Below, piece by piece: positions 23,429 to 31,041 of a DNA stretch of 33,956 nucleotides. Every line of letters begins with the position of its first letter. The stretch's first letter is position 1. The notes under the pieces were generated by a model. It saw only the letters and a list, made by a program, of their open reading frames with translations, did not search any database and had not been told where the DNA came from. The stretch is taken from assembly GCA_964461455.1 (NCBI GenBank), contig CAYWUJ010000029.1, positions 1 through 33,956 on the forward strand. The letters are read 5' to 3'. The position numbers and the translations under genes are program-made. Origin of the DNA: UBA1413 sp964461455 (GTDB taxonomy: Bacteria; Bacteroidota; Bacteroidia; Bacteroidales; Prolixibacteraceae).

Positions 23429-23436
23429 TATTTTTG
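23429..23436 (+). promoter_or_regulatory. Bacteroidota -7 promoter element of the GH92 gene
   Basis: TATTTTTG matches TAnnTTTG exactly and predicts a leader of about 33 bases before ATG 23474. It also argues against the longer reading from 23423, which starts upstream of this box. Confidence 0.55.
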
Positions 23437-23473
23437 CCTTAACAGACCAAGACCATGCCTTATTTTTCAGCTT

Positions 23474-25702
23474 ATGAGACTAATGACCATTCTGGGGCTC
23501 GTTATGATGATGGCAGCCTGCCGTCACGAGAGCGGTGAGAAGTTATTGACACATGTGCATCCCCTTACGGGCACGGCACCTTCGCTGCGTGAGGGGGGGG
23601 CCCCGGGGCAGTATGCCGGTACGGGGCAGACCATTCCTGCGGTGACGGCGCCCTTTGGGATGACGCAGTGGACCCTTCAGACCCGCAGCAAGGAGGATCC
23701 CTGTGTGGCTCCCTTTTATTTCCTCGACGGAATGGCCGAGGGTTTCCGAATGTCGCACTGGATGAGTGGCGGCTGTCTCAGCGATTACGGCAGTTTCACC
23801 CTTTCGCCGGTGTCAGGGCAGTTTACCCTGCAGCCGTCATCACGGAAAGCGGCCTATTTCTTTGATAATGACTGCCACTCTCCCGGTTACAGCGCCGTGC
23901 ACATGCCTGCCTTTGAACTGATCACCGAGATCACCGCCACCCGCAGGTGCGGCTTCTTCAGGGTTTCCTGGCTTAACCCCAACGATGCCATGATCGTTAT
24001 CGACGTCAACAATGACCACGGCGAAGGCTTCCTGGAGATCATTCCCGGGCGCAACGAGATCGTGGCCAGCAATCCGGTCCGCGGAATCTTCGGCCGTGAG
24101 GGGGAGCCGGCAGGGTTCAGCGGGCATGTGGTCATCAGTTTCGACAGTGAATTTGAGAGTTACGGCACCTATGCCGGGAGTGACTACCATCGCGGGGAAA
24201 CCACCGTTGCGGGTGAGGAGGCCATGGGAGGTTTTGTCACGCTGAAGCTGAATCCCGACCTGATGATGACCCGCATCAGGGTCGGCACCTCATTTACCAG
24301 TATTGAGCAGGCCCGCAGGAATATGGAGGCCGAGATTCCCGGCTGGGACTTCGACGCCACCAGGGAAGCCCTGGAAGCCACCTGGGAGGAGTTGCTGGGA
24401 CGGATCGAAGTGGAGGGAGGCACGCCGCAGGAGCGCAACATCTTCTATACGGCTCTCTATCACAGCTGTCTCCATCCCCGTCTTTTCAGCGATGCCGATG
24501 GTTCCTATCCCGGCTTCGACGGCGACAGCCTGGTTCAGCATGCCGAAGGGTTTGACTTTTATACCGATTTTGCCGCCTGGGATACCCACCGTGCCCAGAT
24601 GCCCCTGCTGAGCCTGATCGCCCCACGGGAGTACCGCGACATGGTCGCTTCGCTGATCGCCATGGCCCAACCGGAAGGATGGCTCCCCTCCTCCCCCCTG
24701 CGCAATCAACACCATACGGCATCGCCGGGCGACTACGCCTCCATCATCATTGGCGACGCCCTGATGAAAGGCGTCGGCATAGACAGGGAAAAAGCCTGGG
24801 AATTCCTGAGAAAGAACTGCTTTGAGACCACCGCCACCACCGGGGAATATGCCCGCGGAATGGGAAGACGCTCCCCCGGGAGTTATCTCCAGCTGGGATA
24901 TATCCCCCTGGAAGATGCCGTCCCTTACGCCTTTGCCCCTGAAGGGCAGGTTTCCCGAAGTCTGGAATATGCCTTTGGTGACTGGGTGACCGCACAGGTG
25001 GCTGGCCTGCTGGACAAAAAGGAGGACGAAGAGGCTCTGCTGCTGAGGGCCCTGAATTACAGCCTTCTGTACGACCCCGACAGGGGGTGGTTCTCAGGAA
25101 AATATGCCGACGGCACCTTCACCGGAGAATTCAGCGAAAACGGTGTTATGCCGTGGCTCTCAGAGGCCACACCACAGCAAGCATCCTGGGCGGTGCCCCA
25201 CGATATTCCGGGACTCATCGCCCTCATGGGGGGAGAAGAATCCTTCAACCAAAAACTGGAGACCTTTCTTACGGGCGGAAACTTCCATCTGGGGCACTCC
25301 CCTGTTTACCATGTCCCTTATCTCTTCAACTATTCGGGGAAATGGCCCAAAACCCAGGAAGTGGTGACCTCTCTGATGCGCCGCAATTTCTCCGATGATC
25401 CTGCCGGACTGGCCGGAAACGATGACGCCGGACAGCTGTCGGCCTGGTATGTTTTCTCGGCCATGGGCTTTTACCCCGTGTGCCCCGGCAGCAATGAGTA
25501 TCAGCTGGGAGCCCCCCTCTTCCCCAGGGTGCGGCTTCACGCCGGAATGGAAGGAAAGGGAACTCCCCTGACCATCGAAGCCAGGCGTTCCCAACCCAAA
25601 AAACCCTTCACCAGGGTCACCTTCAACGGCAGGGAAATACCCCCGGTTTTGAACCATGACCAGATTCAAAAAGGGGGCAAACTGAGGTTTGTTCAGAAAT
25701 GA
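23474..25702 (+). CDS. GH92 family alpha-mannosidase-like lipoprotein
   Basis: Surface or periplasmic glycosidase of 742 residues. GH92 enzymes are calcium-dependent exo-alpha-mannosidases acting on N-glycans and mannans. ATG 23474 starts a lipoprotein signal with the lipobox MMAAC (Cys at residue 16). The N-terminal beta-sandwich carries GQTIPAVTAPFGMTQW and RMSHWMSGGCLSDYG. The C-terminal alpha6/alpha6 domain has DTHRAQMPLLSLI, QPEGWLPSSP, VSRSLEYAFGDW, VPHDIPGLI and the near-invariant GNDDAGQLSAWYVFSAMGFYPV, which holds the catalytic Asp. Two usual motifs are changed: TEGNAWQY reads SEATPQQA (the acid Glu is kept) and GNEPxHH reads GHSPVYH, so linkage specificity may differ. Stands alone with its own promoter box; no SusCD nearby. 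Confidence 0.92.
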   Translation: MRLMTILGLVMMMAACRHESGEKLLTHVHPLTGTAPSLREGGAPGQYAGTGQTIPAVTAPFGMTQWTLQTRSKEDPCVAPFYFLDGMAEGFRMSHWMSGGCLSDYGSFTLSPVSGQFTLQPSSRKAAYFFDNDCHSPGYSAVHMPAFELITEITATRRCGFFRVSWLNPNDAMIVIDVNNDHGEGFLEIIPGRNEIVASNPVRGIFGREGEPAGFSGHVVISFDSEFESYGTYAGSDYHRGETTVAGEEAMGGFVTLKLNPDLMMTRIRVGTSFTSIEQARRNMEAEIPGWDFDATREALEATWEELLGRIEVEGGTPQERNIFYTALYHSCLHPRLFSDADGSYPGFDGDSLVQHAEGFDFYTDFAAWDTHRAQMPLLSLIAPREYRDMVASLIAMAQPEGWLPSSPLRNQHHTASPGDYASIIIGDALMKGVGIDREKAWEFLRKNCFETTATTGEYARGMGRRSPGSYLQLGYIPLEDAVPYAFAPEGQVSRSLEYAFGDWVTAQVAGLLDKKEDEEALLLRALNYSLLYDPDRGWFSGKYADGTFTGEFSENGVMPWLSEATPQQASWAVPHDIPGLIALMGGEESFNQKLETFLTGGNFHLGHSPVYHVPYLFNYSGKWPKTQEVVTSLMRRNFSDDPAGLAGNDDAGQLSAWYVFSAMGFYPVCPGSNEYQLGAPLFPRVRLHAGMEGKGTPLTIEARRSQPKKPFTRVTFNGREIPPVLNHDQIQKGGKLRFVQK

Positions 25703-25722
25703 ACGGCTATATAATGGAAAAT

Positions 25723-25744
25723 ATCCCTTAAACCGGAAAGGGAT
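25723..25744 (+). terminator. Possible weak terminator after the GH92 gene
   Basis: ATCCCTT (25723-25729) pairs with AAGGGAT (25738-25744) over an 8-base loop, 20 bases after the stop. The following bases are AT-rich but not a clear T-run. Confidence 0.35.
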
Positions 25745-25817
25745 TCAAATTTATATGTAATTTTAAAATCACATTATAAAATCAATTTTAGTACCAACAA
25801 ATTAAAACCGTAGAAGT

Positions 25818-26228
25818 ATGACAGAAGATGTTAACCAGGAATCTCAACCTAAAAAGGAGAGCCTTCTCGACAAAGCCAAAGAACTGGCCGATAAGGCGGA
25901 AGATTTCTTTGAGGATACGGCAGAGAAGGTAAAAGCGAGTGATACCTTCAAAAAAGCCGGAGAATTGTGGGATAAGGCCGAGGATTACGTGGAAGACAAA
26001 GTCGACGACCTTGAAAAAAGCGGAATCAAGGAGAAGCTGAAGAACTTCGCCGACAAGATGGAAGACAAGGCGGAAGATCTTTTGGAGAAGGCGAAGGCCA
26101 CCGGCAGGAACCTTGCCGACAAGGCCGATGATCTGGCCGATGATGTTGCCGGAAAATTCAAGGGAAAAGCCAGGGAAGAAGTCAAAGAAGAAGATGCGGC
26201 CACGCCTCCCGATACCCCCCAGGCATAA
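25818..26228 (+). CDS. Highly charged amphipathic-repeat protein, LEA-like
   Basis: A 136-residue protein with no catalytic motif and no signal peptide. Residues 15-120 are made almost wholly of Lys, Asp, Glu and Ala with spaced hydrophobics, in recurring units such as DKAEDFFEDTAEKVK, DKAEDYVEDKVDDLEK and DKMEDKAEDLLEKAK with roughly 11-residue periodicity. This is the pattern of late-embryogenesis-abundant (group 3) and apolipoprotein-like helices that lie on membranes or fold on drying. The tail (TPPDTPQA) is disordered. Homology is not claimed from composition alone. It is followed 22 bases later by the DUF937 gene on the same strand, and the pair faces the Kbp-dodecin pair, which suggests a stress-related role. 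Confidence 0.75.
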   Translation: MTEDVNQESQPKKESLLDKAKELADKAEDFFEDTAEKVKASDTFKKAGELWDKAEDYVEDKVDDLEKSGIKEKLKNFADKMEDKAEDLLEKAKATGRNLADKADDLADDVAGKFKGKAREEVKEEDAATPPDTPQA

Positions 26229-26250
26229 TATTAACTTTATAGTTCATAAC

Positions 26251-26850
26251 ATGGAAAATATCTTAGGAGCCATTCTGTCTCAGATCGATGACCGGTCGTT
26301 ACAGGTCATCAGCAACCAGGCCAATGTAAGCCCTGATAAGGCGAAGAATGCCCTGGCCAGTGCCATTCCCATTCTTATGAATGCTCTGGCCCGGAACAGC
26401 AGCACCCCTGACGGGGCATCGGCCTTGCAGAATGCGGTAGCCCGCGACCATAACGGAAGCCTTCTCGACAATCTGGGCGCTCTGCTCGGAAAGCAGGAAG
26501 TCGTTGAGGACGGTGCCGGCATTCTGAAGCATATCCTGGGTGACAGGAGGCAGAATGTGGAACAGTACATCAGTAAGGATGCCGGGTTGAACAGTGCCGC
26601 GGTGGGCCGGATTCTGGAGATGGCAGCCCCCATTGTCATGGGTTTCCTGGGCAAGAAAAGCGCAGGCGGCGCCAATACCAGCGTGATCGGTGACCTGCTA
26701 AACTCCTACCTTAACGTGGAGAAAAAACAGTCGCCCAAATCGCAGGGCGTCATTAACCAGATCCTGGACCGTGACAACGACGGCAACGTCATGGATGACA
26801 TCGCCGAACTGGGCATGTCGTTCCTCGGCAGGATGATGAAAAAACGGTAG
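26251..26850 (+). CDS. DUF937 family protein
   Basis: A 199-residue cytosolic, mostly helical protein of the DUF937 (YidB-related) family, whose function is not established. Family features are the repeated helical half-motifs VSPDKAKNALASAIPILMNALARNS (about 27-50) and LNSAAVGRILEMAAPIVMGFLGKK (about 112-136), with the central GSLLDNLGALLG. Near the C-terminus DRDNDGNVMDD (173-183) looks like a calcium-binding EF-hand or dockerin loop. ATG 26251 is chosen because the family starts there and it sits 22 bases past the LEA-like gene, indicating one transcript. A bidirectional terminator follows at 26921. Confidence 0.85.
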   Translation: MENILGAILSQIDDRSLQVISNQANVSPDKAKNALASAIPILMNALARNSSTPDGASALQNAVARDHNGSLLDNLGALLGKQEVVEDGAGILKHILGDRRQNVEQYISKDAGLNSAAVGRILEMAAPIVMGFLGKKSAGGANTSVIGDLLNSYLNVEKKQSPKSQGVINQILDRDNDGNVMDDIAELGMSFLGRMMKKR

Positions 26851-26920
26851 CCATCACCCGGGAAATGGTGGTCCGACTGGTCAGGATGGCCATTTTTCCC
26901 GCCGGTGGCTTCCGGTCATA

Positions 26921-26956
26921 AAAATGCCGGTTTTCCTTGCGGAGAACCGGCATTTT
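26921..26956. terminator. Bidirectional rho-independent terminator
   Basis: Arms AAAATGCCGGTT (26921-26932) and AACCGGCATTTT (26945-26956) pair perfectly, and the stem extends inward by four more pairs (one G-T) to a TTGC loop. T-rich ends on both strands suit termination of the DUF937 transcript (plus) and the Kbp transcript (minus), whose genes converge here. Confidence 0.88.
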
Positions 26957-26991
26957 CTGTTGCCCGGGCAGGTCATGTCCGCCGCATGAGC

Positions 26992-27468
26992 TTATTCCAC
27001 CGGAGGAATCACCAGCACCTGTCCCGGATAAATCTTGTCGGGATGGGTAAGCATCGGGGTGTTGGCTTCGAAGATCACCGGATATTTATTGGCATTGCCA
27101 TAAAACTGCTTGGCGATCTTGGAGAGGGTATCTCCCGGCACCACGGTATAGAACTCTTTTTCAGGTTCTGTAGGAGGAATCACCGGAATATCCGAGCCTA
27201 TCGGGAGAACAGCCAGCCTGTCTTCCACCTTGGAAATGCCTTCCACATTTCCGGCGGCCACCACAATCCTGTTTTTGTTGGGAATGGTGTCGACCTTTCC
27301 GGTCAAAACCACGGTCTCATCATCCACCACAGCCTTCAGATTTTCGGTTTTAAAACCGAAACTGGCGATGTGCTTCATGATAAGGTCAGCCTTTTCCTGT
27401 TCCTTAACTTCTTCTGATTTGCCGAACAACTTGGTACCGGCACCTTTTAAAAATGATATCAATCCCAT
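26992..27468 (-). CDS. kbp: BON-LysM protein, potassium-binding protein Kbp (YgaU) homologue
   Basis: A 158-residue cytosolic protein with the same architecture and near-colinear motifs as E. coli Kbp/YgaU, which binds K+ and is induced by osmotic and stationary-phase stress. The N-terminus MGLISFLKGAGTKLFG matches the short amphipathic start of that family. Residues ~22-88 form a BON domain (VVDDETVVLTGKVD, VAAGNVEGISKVEDRL), and 106-156 form a LysM domain (FYTVVPGDTLSKIAKQFYGNANKYPVIF, KIYPGQVLVIPP). No signal peptide is present, as in Kbp. It lies 28 bases after the dodecin gene in the same operon. Confidence 0.9.
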   Translation of the reverse strand: MGLISFLKGAGTKLFGKSEEVKEQEKADLIMKHIASFGFKTENLKAVVDDETVVLTGKVDTIPNKNRIVVAAGNVEGISKVEDRLAVLPIGSDIPVIPPTEPEKEFYTVVPGDTLSKIAKQFYGNANKYPVIFEANTPMLTHPDKIYPGQVLVIPPVE

Positions 27469-27496
27469 AGTAAATAATTAATAAGTGGTAAATGAG

Positions 27497-27700
27497 TTAA
27501 TCGAAAACTTCGAAGGTTATTTTGCATGTGACGCGGAATTCCGCGACTTTGTTGTCCTTCACAACAGCGCTCTGGTCCTGCAAATAAACGGAGCGAATGC
27601 CCTTGAGTGATTTGGAGGCAGTGCTTACCGCATTCTGCACGGCATCTTCCCAGCTTTTTTCGGAAGATGCCATAATTTCAATAACTTTCAATACTGACAT
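27497..27700 (-). CDS. Dodecin family small flavin-binding-type protein
   Basis: A 67-residue protein that should assemble into a hollow dodecamer. The dodecin signature is clear: SVLKVIEIMASSEKSWEDAV, ASKSLKGIRSVYL and FRVTCKITFEV. ATG 27698-27700 starts the family homology; a reading nine codons longer would begin inside the promoter region. The Trp that stacks on flavin in archaeal and actinobacterial dodecins (in LRNLRWFEV) aligns with Ser37 here (LKGIRSVYL), so flavin storage by the known mechanism is doubtful. This belongs to the Trp-less type common in other bacteria. It heads the operon with the Kbp gene and has a perfect -7 box upstream. Confidence 0.92.
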   Translation of the reverse strand: MSVLKVIEIMASSEKSWEDAVQNAVSTASKSLKGIRSVYLQDQSAVVKDNKVAEFRVTCKITFEVFD

Positions 27701-27724
27701 AGTGTTATTTATTTTAAAGTTTAA

Positions 27725-27732
27725 CAAATATA
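27725..27732 (-). promoter_or_regulatory. Bacteroidota -7 promoter element of the dodecin-Kbp operon
   Basis: Minus-strand TATATTTG matches TAnnTTTG exactly, about 25 bases before ATG 27700. No -33 TTTG is seen at the expected distance. Confidence 0.55.
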
Positions 27733-27799
27733 AAATTACTAAAAATTTTCAGGAGTTTCAGAATATTTCAAGCATTTATTCATAAAAAAAACCCAAAGG

Positions 27800-30700
27800 T
27801 TACTGGTCGCGCAGGGCAGGAAGGAGCCTTGATGGGGTGACCAGGGAGCGGGCAAGGAGGTAAATCCAGAGGCTGCCGTTGAGCAGGATCAGAAGGATGA
27901 GCAGGGTGATGGTGCTGGCCGACACGGGGTTGTGGCTTCCCGTCAGGGAGGGGATGACGGCGGTGAGTCCAGCCACGAATCCTGTCACTGTGCCGGCGGC
28001 GAGAAGGAAGAGATATTCAGTAAAGAGGTGGAGGACCACTTTATTACGGGGGAATCCCAGGGCCAGGAAAGTGGCCAGTTCGTGACGGCGTTCGAGGATC
28101 GAGCGGGCTACCACCAGGGCCAGTCCGACCGTGCCCAGGGCCAGGGCGAGGATCCCCAGGGCCAGGAAAATGGCCAGATAGGTGTTGGTCACCGATGAGA
28201 ACTCAGCAAGTCTGCGGGTAGCGGGGGTGATCTCGATGCCGTTATCGCGCAGAAGATCCCTGATCTCTCCCGTCAGGGTCTCTTCATTTTCGGGTGCCCA
28301 CCGGGTCAGAAATGCCGTGGAACCGCTGTGTGTCGGGAAATAGCGGTAGAAATGGGATTCTGCGATAATCACCGATCCCTGGAAGATGGAAGGCGCCAAC
28401 CCCCCGATGAGCCTGATGCGCAGGGTATCGCCGGTTTCGGCCTGGTAAAGGAGGGTATCTCCGATTTTCATCATCAGGCCCCACTGGATGACCGTCTGGT
28501 CGGCGATGCCGGGGATGACGCCTCCGGGAAGGCTTTTCGTCAGGGAGGCCCAGGGATCTTCGGGGTCCAGTTCCGGAGTGGCGGTGGCAAAGGAAAAACG
28601 GCCTTTCAGGAGTGCGGGGTTGACACCGAGGATCGGGGGATTTTCAATTTTATTAAGGTTAAGGCAGCTGGCATCGTCGCCGGCGACTTTGCTGAACTGC
28701 ACCACGCTGAAGGAGGTGTCGATTCCTTCGGCGGTTCTTCTGGCGGGGTCGTTGAGGTCATAGAGCAGGGGGACCGACAGTTCTGCCCATGCCGCAAAAC
28801 CTCCGGTTCCCGAGGCAGGATCAGCAGCCCTGGTGTGGAGGTTCTGGCGGTTGGCGCCGGTAGCCACGACGATGAAGGTTCCCAGAGCGAAAAGGAGGAA
28901 GATGGCGGTTGACCTTTTCCTGTTGCGGGCGGCCATGCGCAGGGCCATGCGGCCGGGAGCCATGGAATCCCCACGCTTTCCTTCCAGGGAGGAAAGAAAG
29001 AGGGAGAATGCCGCCACCATTCCTGCCAGGAGCAGTGCTCCGGAGAGGAAAAAGAGAACCGGATGGGGCGTGAGGATTCCGGTCTGCTGCAACAGAAGCA
29101 GCATCAGTGCCGCCGTGGTGAGGAGTATGGCGGCCACCCGGCTGCGGGCAGTTCTCCGATGTGACGGAGGAGAAACGGTGTGGCGGTGAAGGTCGGCGAT
29201 TTGCCGTTTCATGACCCCTCGCAGGGGAAAAGCAACGGCCCCCAGAGCCACCAGCAGGCTGATGACAGCGCCCAGGGCCAGGGTTGAAGGATTGATTTTC
29301 AGGAAGATCACGGGAGTTCTGACAATATCCCACCACAGGGTATTCAGGAAGGCAAAGATCACCCTGACATAAGCCACGGCCAGGGGGATTCCCGCGGCTA
29401 CCCCGGCCAGGGCGACCACGGAAGTCTCAGCCATCAGCAGGCCGGCAGCCTTCCGGGGTGTAAAGCCCAGATGAAGGAGGGTTCCCAGTTGTGATTCCCT
29501 GGTTTCGAGGTTCAGACGGAAAAGAAGAACGGTAAGGATGATGGCGGCCAGGAGGAGGAAGAAGCTCAGTCCCAGGAATAGCTGGCCGAAGTCTACGCCC
29601 CCGCGGGCTGCGGCCATCCCCGCCTCCCGCACCCCGGCGATGGAGAAGCCCATGGCTGCCGGAGTCAGTTTTTCCCTGAAGAGACGCAGGAATTCCTGTT
29701 CCGAGAAGTGCTCTGCGGGAAAGCGGATGGCGGTGAACTCCCCGAAGCGGTTGGCCCATATCGCGGCTGCCAGTTCCGGAGACACGAAGATCTTGGGGGT
29801 TCCCCGGTAGCGGTTCCAGTAATCTTCGTCGCGGTCCCTTATTTTTCCGAGATCCACGGGAACGCCGGCTTCCCACTCCCTGCAGTGGCCGGCATCGGCC
29901 ATTCCGGGGATGGCCGGCATCAGGGTGCTGTCGGCCCACACGCCGGCCAGGGGGACCACCTGCGATACCCTGAAACGGCGGCTTTTCTCAATAAGCTGGC
30001 GTAAGGGACCGATTTCATACCAGGCCATGGTCACCGAGTCCCCGGCAGCAATGCCCAAATCGCCGGCGACCCAGTCATTGACCACGATATCGCCGATGGC
30101 CAGCGATGCCCCGGGCAGCGAGGAGGCAAAGGAATAGGGTACTTCCCTCTCCCCTGCGGCAATCGAATTGACGAAATAGGTCATCAGGGCCCGGCCTCCC
30201 GCAAGGGAGGCAAAAGCCCGTGAAGTTTCCCGGTCCAGGAAAATGCGTTCCGTGGAGATTTCCCATTCTCCGGTGGCGGGGATATCGCGCAGGAGAAGGG
30301 AGGCATCGGCGGGAGTGATGATCTCCCTGAGGAGGGAGTCGAGTTGCCGGGCTGGGGGATCCCCGGTGACCACTATCCTGTTGGCCCTTCCTTCCAGCTC
30401 CATGAGGTGGTTCAGTCGTTCGAGGGAGACAAAGAGATTATGGGGGGCGCTCTGGGAATTCCGGAGGTTGAAAAGTCCGGCCCCGGCAGAAGGCAGAATG
30501 GCCGCCACGGTAGCCCTGAGGGTCACGGTGGCTTCCTTTTCCGACACAAAGGGGGTATTGCGGGGCACCGGGGAAGCCTTGGCGATCCTGACCAGAATGG
30601 GATCACCGGTGTTCACGTTCAGCTGGAGGGCCACATTTTCGCTGATGAGAACCTGGTCACCGTCAATGGCGGGAAAACCGGGATAAACAGCGTCGAATTG

Positions 30701-31039
30701 CTCATCTATGCCGTTGATGGTAAGGTGGTTGACGCGATAGGCCCCTCCTTCTGCCACGGCCATTCCGTCGAGTATCAGCAGAGGTGCCGCGGGGGCTCCT
30801 GCCGCCTGTGAGAGTTCCCGGGCCAGGGCGGCGCGGAAATAACGGTCGGTGACCGAAATAAGGTGAGTGGTGTTTCCGAGGCGGGAGAGGGTGATTCTTT
30901 CGAGGCTGAAGCGCATCGAATCGCCGATGAACAGGGCGCCGGTAAGGATGGCGGTGCTCAGGGCCACTCCGAGGGCCACCATGAGATGACGCCGGAAATA
31001 GTGGATAAGGCTGCGGAGGATCAACCGTGTTCGCGACAT
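27800..31039 (-). CDS. Large FtsX-type ABC transporter permease
   Basis: Inner-membrane permease of 1079 residues in the MacB/LolE-like (type VII) superfamily, which use ATP to drive work on periplasmic substrates rather than transport across the inner membrane. About ten membrane spans can be seen: 19-38, 488-508, 537-560, 588-608, 634-652, 660-682, 711-728 and three in the last ~140 residues. Two extracytoplasmic domains lie at ~40-480 and ~730-930. FtsX modules flank each (ESQLGTLLHLGFTPRKAAGLL and RHELATFLALGFPRNKVVLHL coupling helices). It is a fused two-module permease, downstream of its ATPase with a 2-base gap. No membrane-fusion protein or TolC gene is adjacent. Lipoprotein or peptide handling is possible; the substrate is unknown. 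Confidence 0.9.
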   Translation of the reverse strand: MSRTRLILRSLIHYFRRHLMVALGVALSTAILTGALFIGDSMRFSLERITLSRLGNTTHLISVTDRYFRAALARELSQAAGAPAAPLLILDGMAVAEGGAYRVNHLTINGIDEQFDAVYPGFPAIDGDQVLISENVALQLNVNTGDPILVRIAKASPVPRNTPFVSEKEATVTLRATVAAILPSAGAGLFNLRNSQSAPHNLFVSLERLNHLMELEGRANRIVVTGDPPARQLDSLLREIITPADASLLLRDIPATGEWEISTERIFLDRETSRAFASLAGGRALMTYFVNSIAAGEREVPYSFASSLPGASLAIGDIVVNDWVAGDLGIAAGDSVTMAWYEIGPLRQLIEKSRRFRVSQVVPLAGVWADSTLMPAIPGMADAGHCREWEAGVPVDLGKIRDRDEDYWNRYRGTPKIFVSPELAAAIWANRFGEFTAIRFPAEHFSEQEFLRLFREKLTPAAMGFSIAGVREAGMAAARGGVDFGQLFLGLSFFLLLAAIILTVLLFRLNLETRESQLGTLLHLGFTPRKAAGLLMAETSVVALAGVAAGIPLAVAYVRVIFAFLNTLWWDIVRTPVIFLKINPSTLALGAVISLLVALGAVAFPLRGVMKRQIADLHRHTVSPPSHRRTARSRVAAILLTTAALMLLLLQQTGILTPHPVLFFLSGALLLAGMVAAFSLFLSSLEGKRGDSMAPGRMALRMAARNRKRSTAIFLLFALGTFIVVATGANRQNLHTRAADPASGTGGFAAWAELSVPLLYDLNDPARRTAEGIDTSFSVVQFSKVAGDDASCLNLNKIENPPILGVNPALLKGRFSFATATPELDPEDPWASLTKSLPGGVIPGIADQTVIQWGLMMKIGDTLLYQAETGDTLRIRLIGGLAPSIFQGSVIIAESHFYRYFPTHSGSTAFLTRWAPENEETLTGEIRDLLRDNGIEITPATRRLAEFSSVTNTYLAIFLALGILALALGTVGLALVVARSILERRHELATFLALGFPRNKVVLHLFTEYLFLLAAGTVTGFVAGLTAVIPSLTGSHNPVSASTITLLILLILLNGSLWIYLLARSLVTPSRLLPALRDQ

Positions 31040-31041
31040 GC

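Noticed and set aside
23425..23437. Possible sigma-54 promoter (GG...GC) before the GH92 gene, which would link it to the nearby NtrC-type regulator
   Set aside because: The spacing between GG and GC is 9, not the required 10, and the bases are better explained by the TATTTTTG box of the housekeeping sigma factor.
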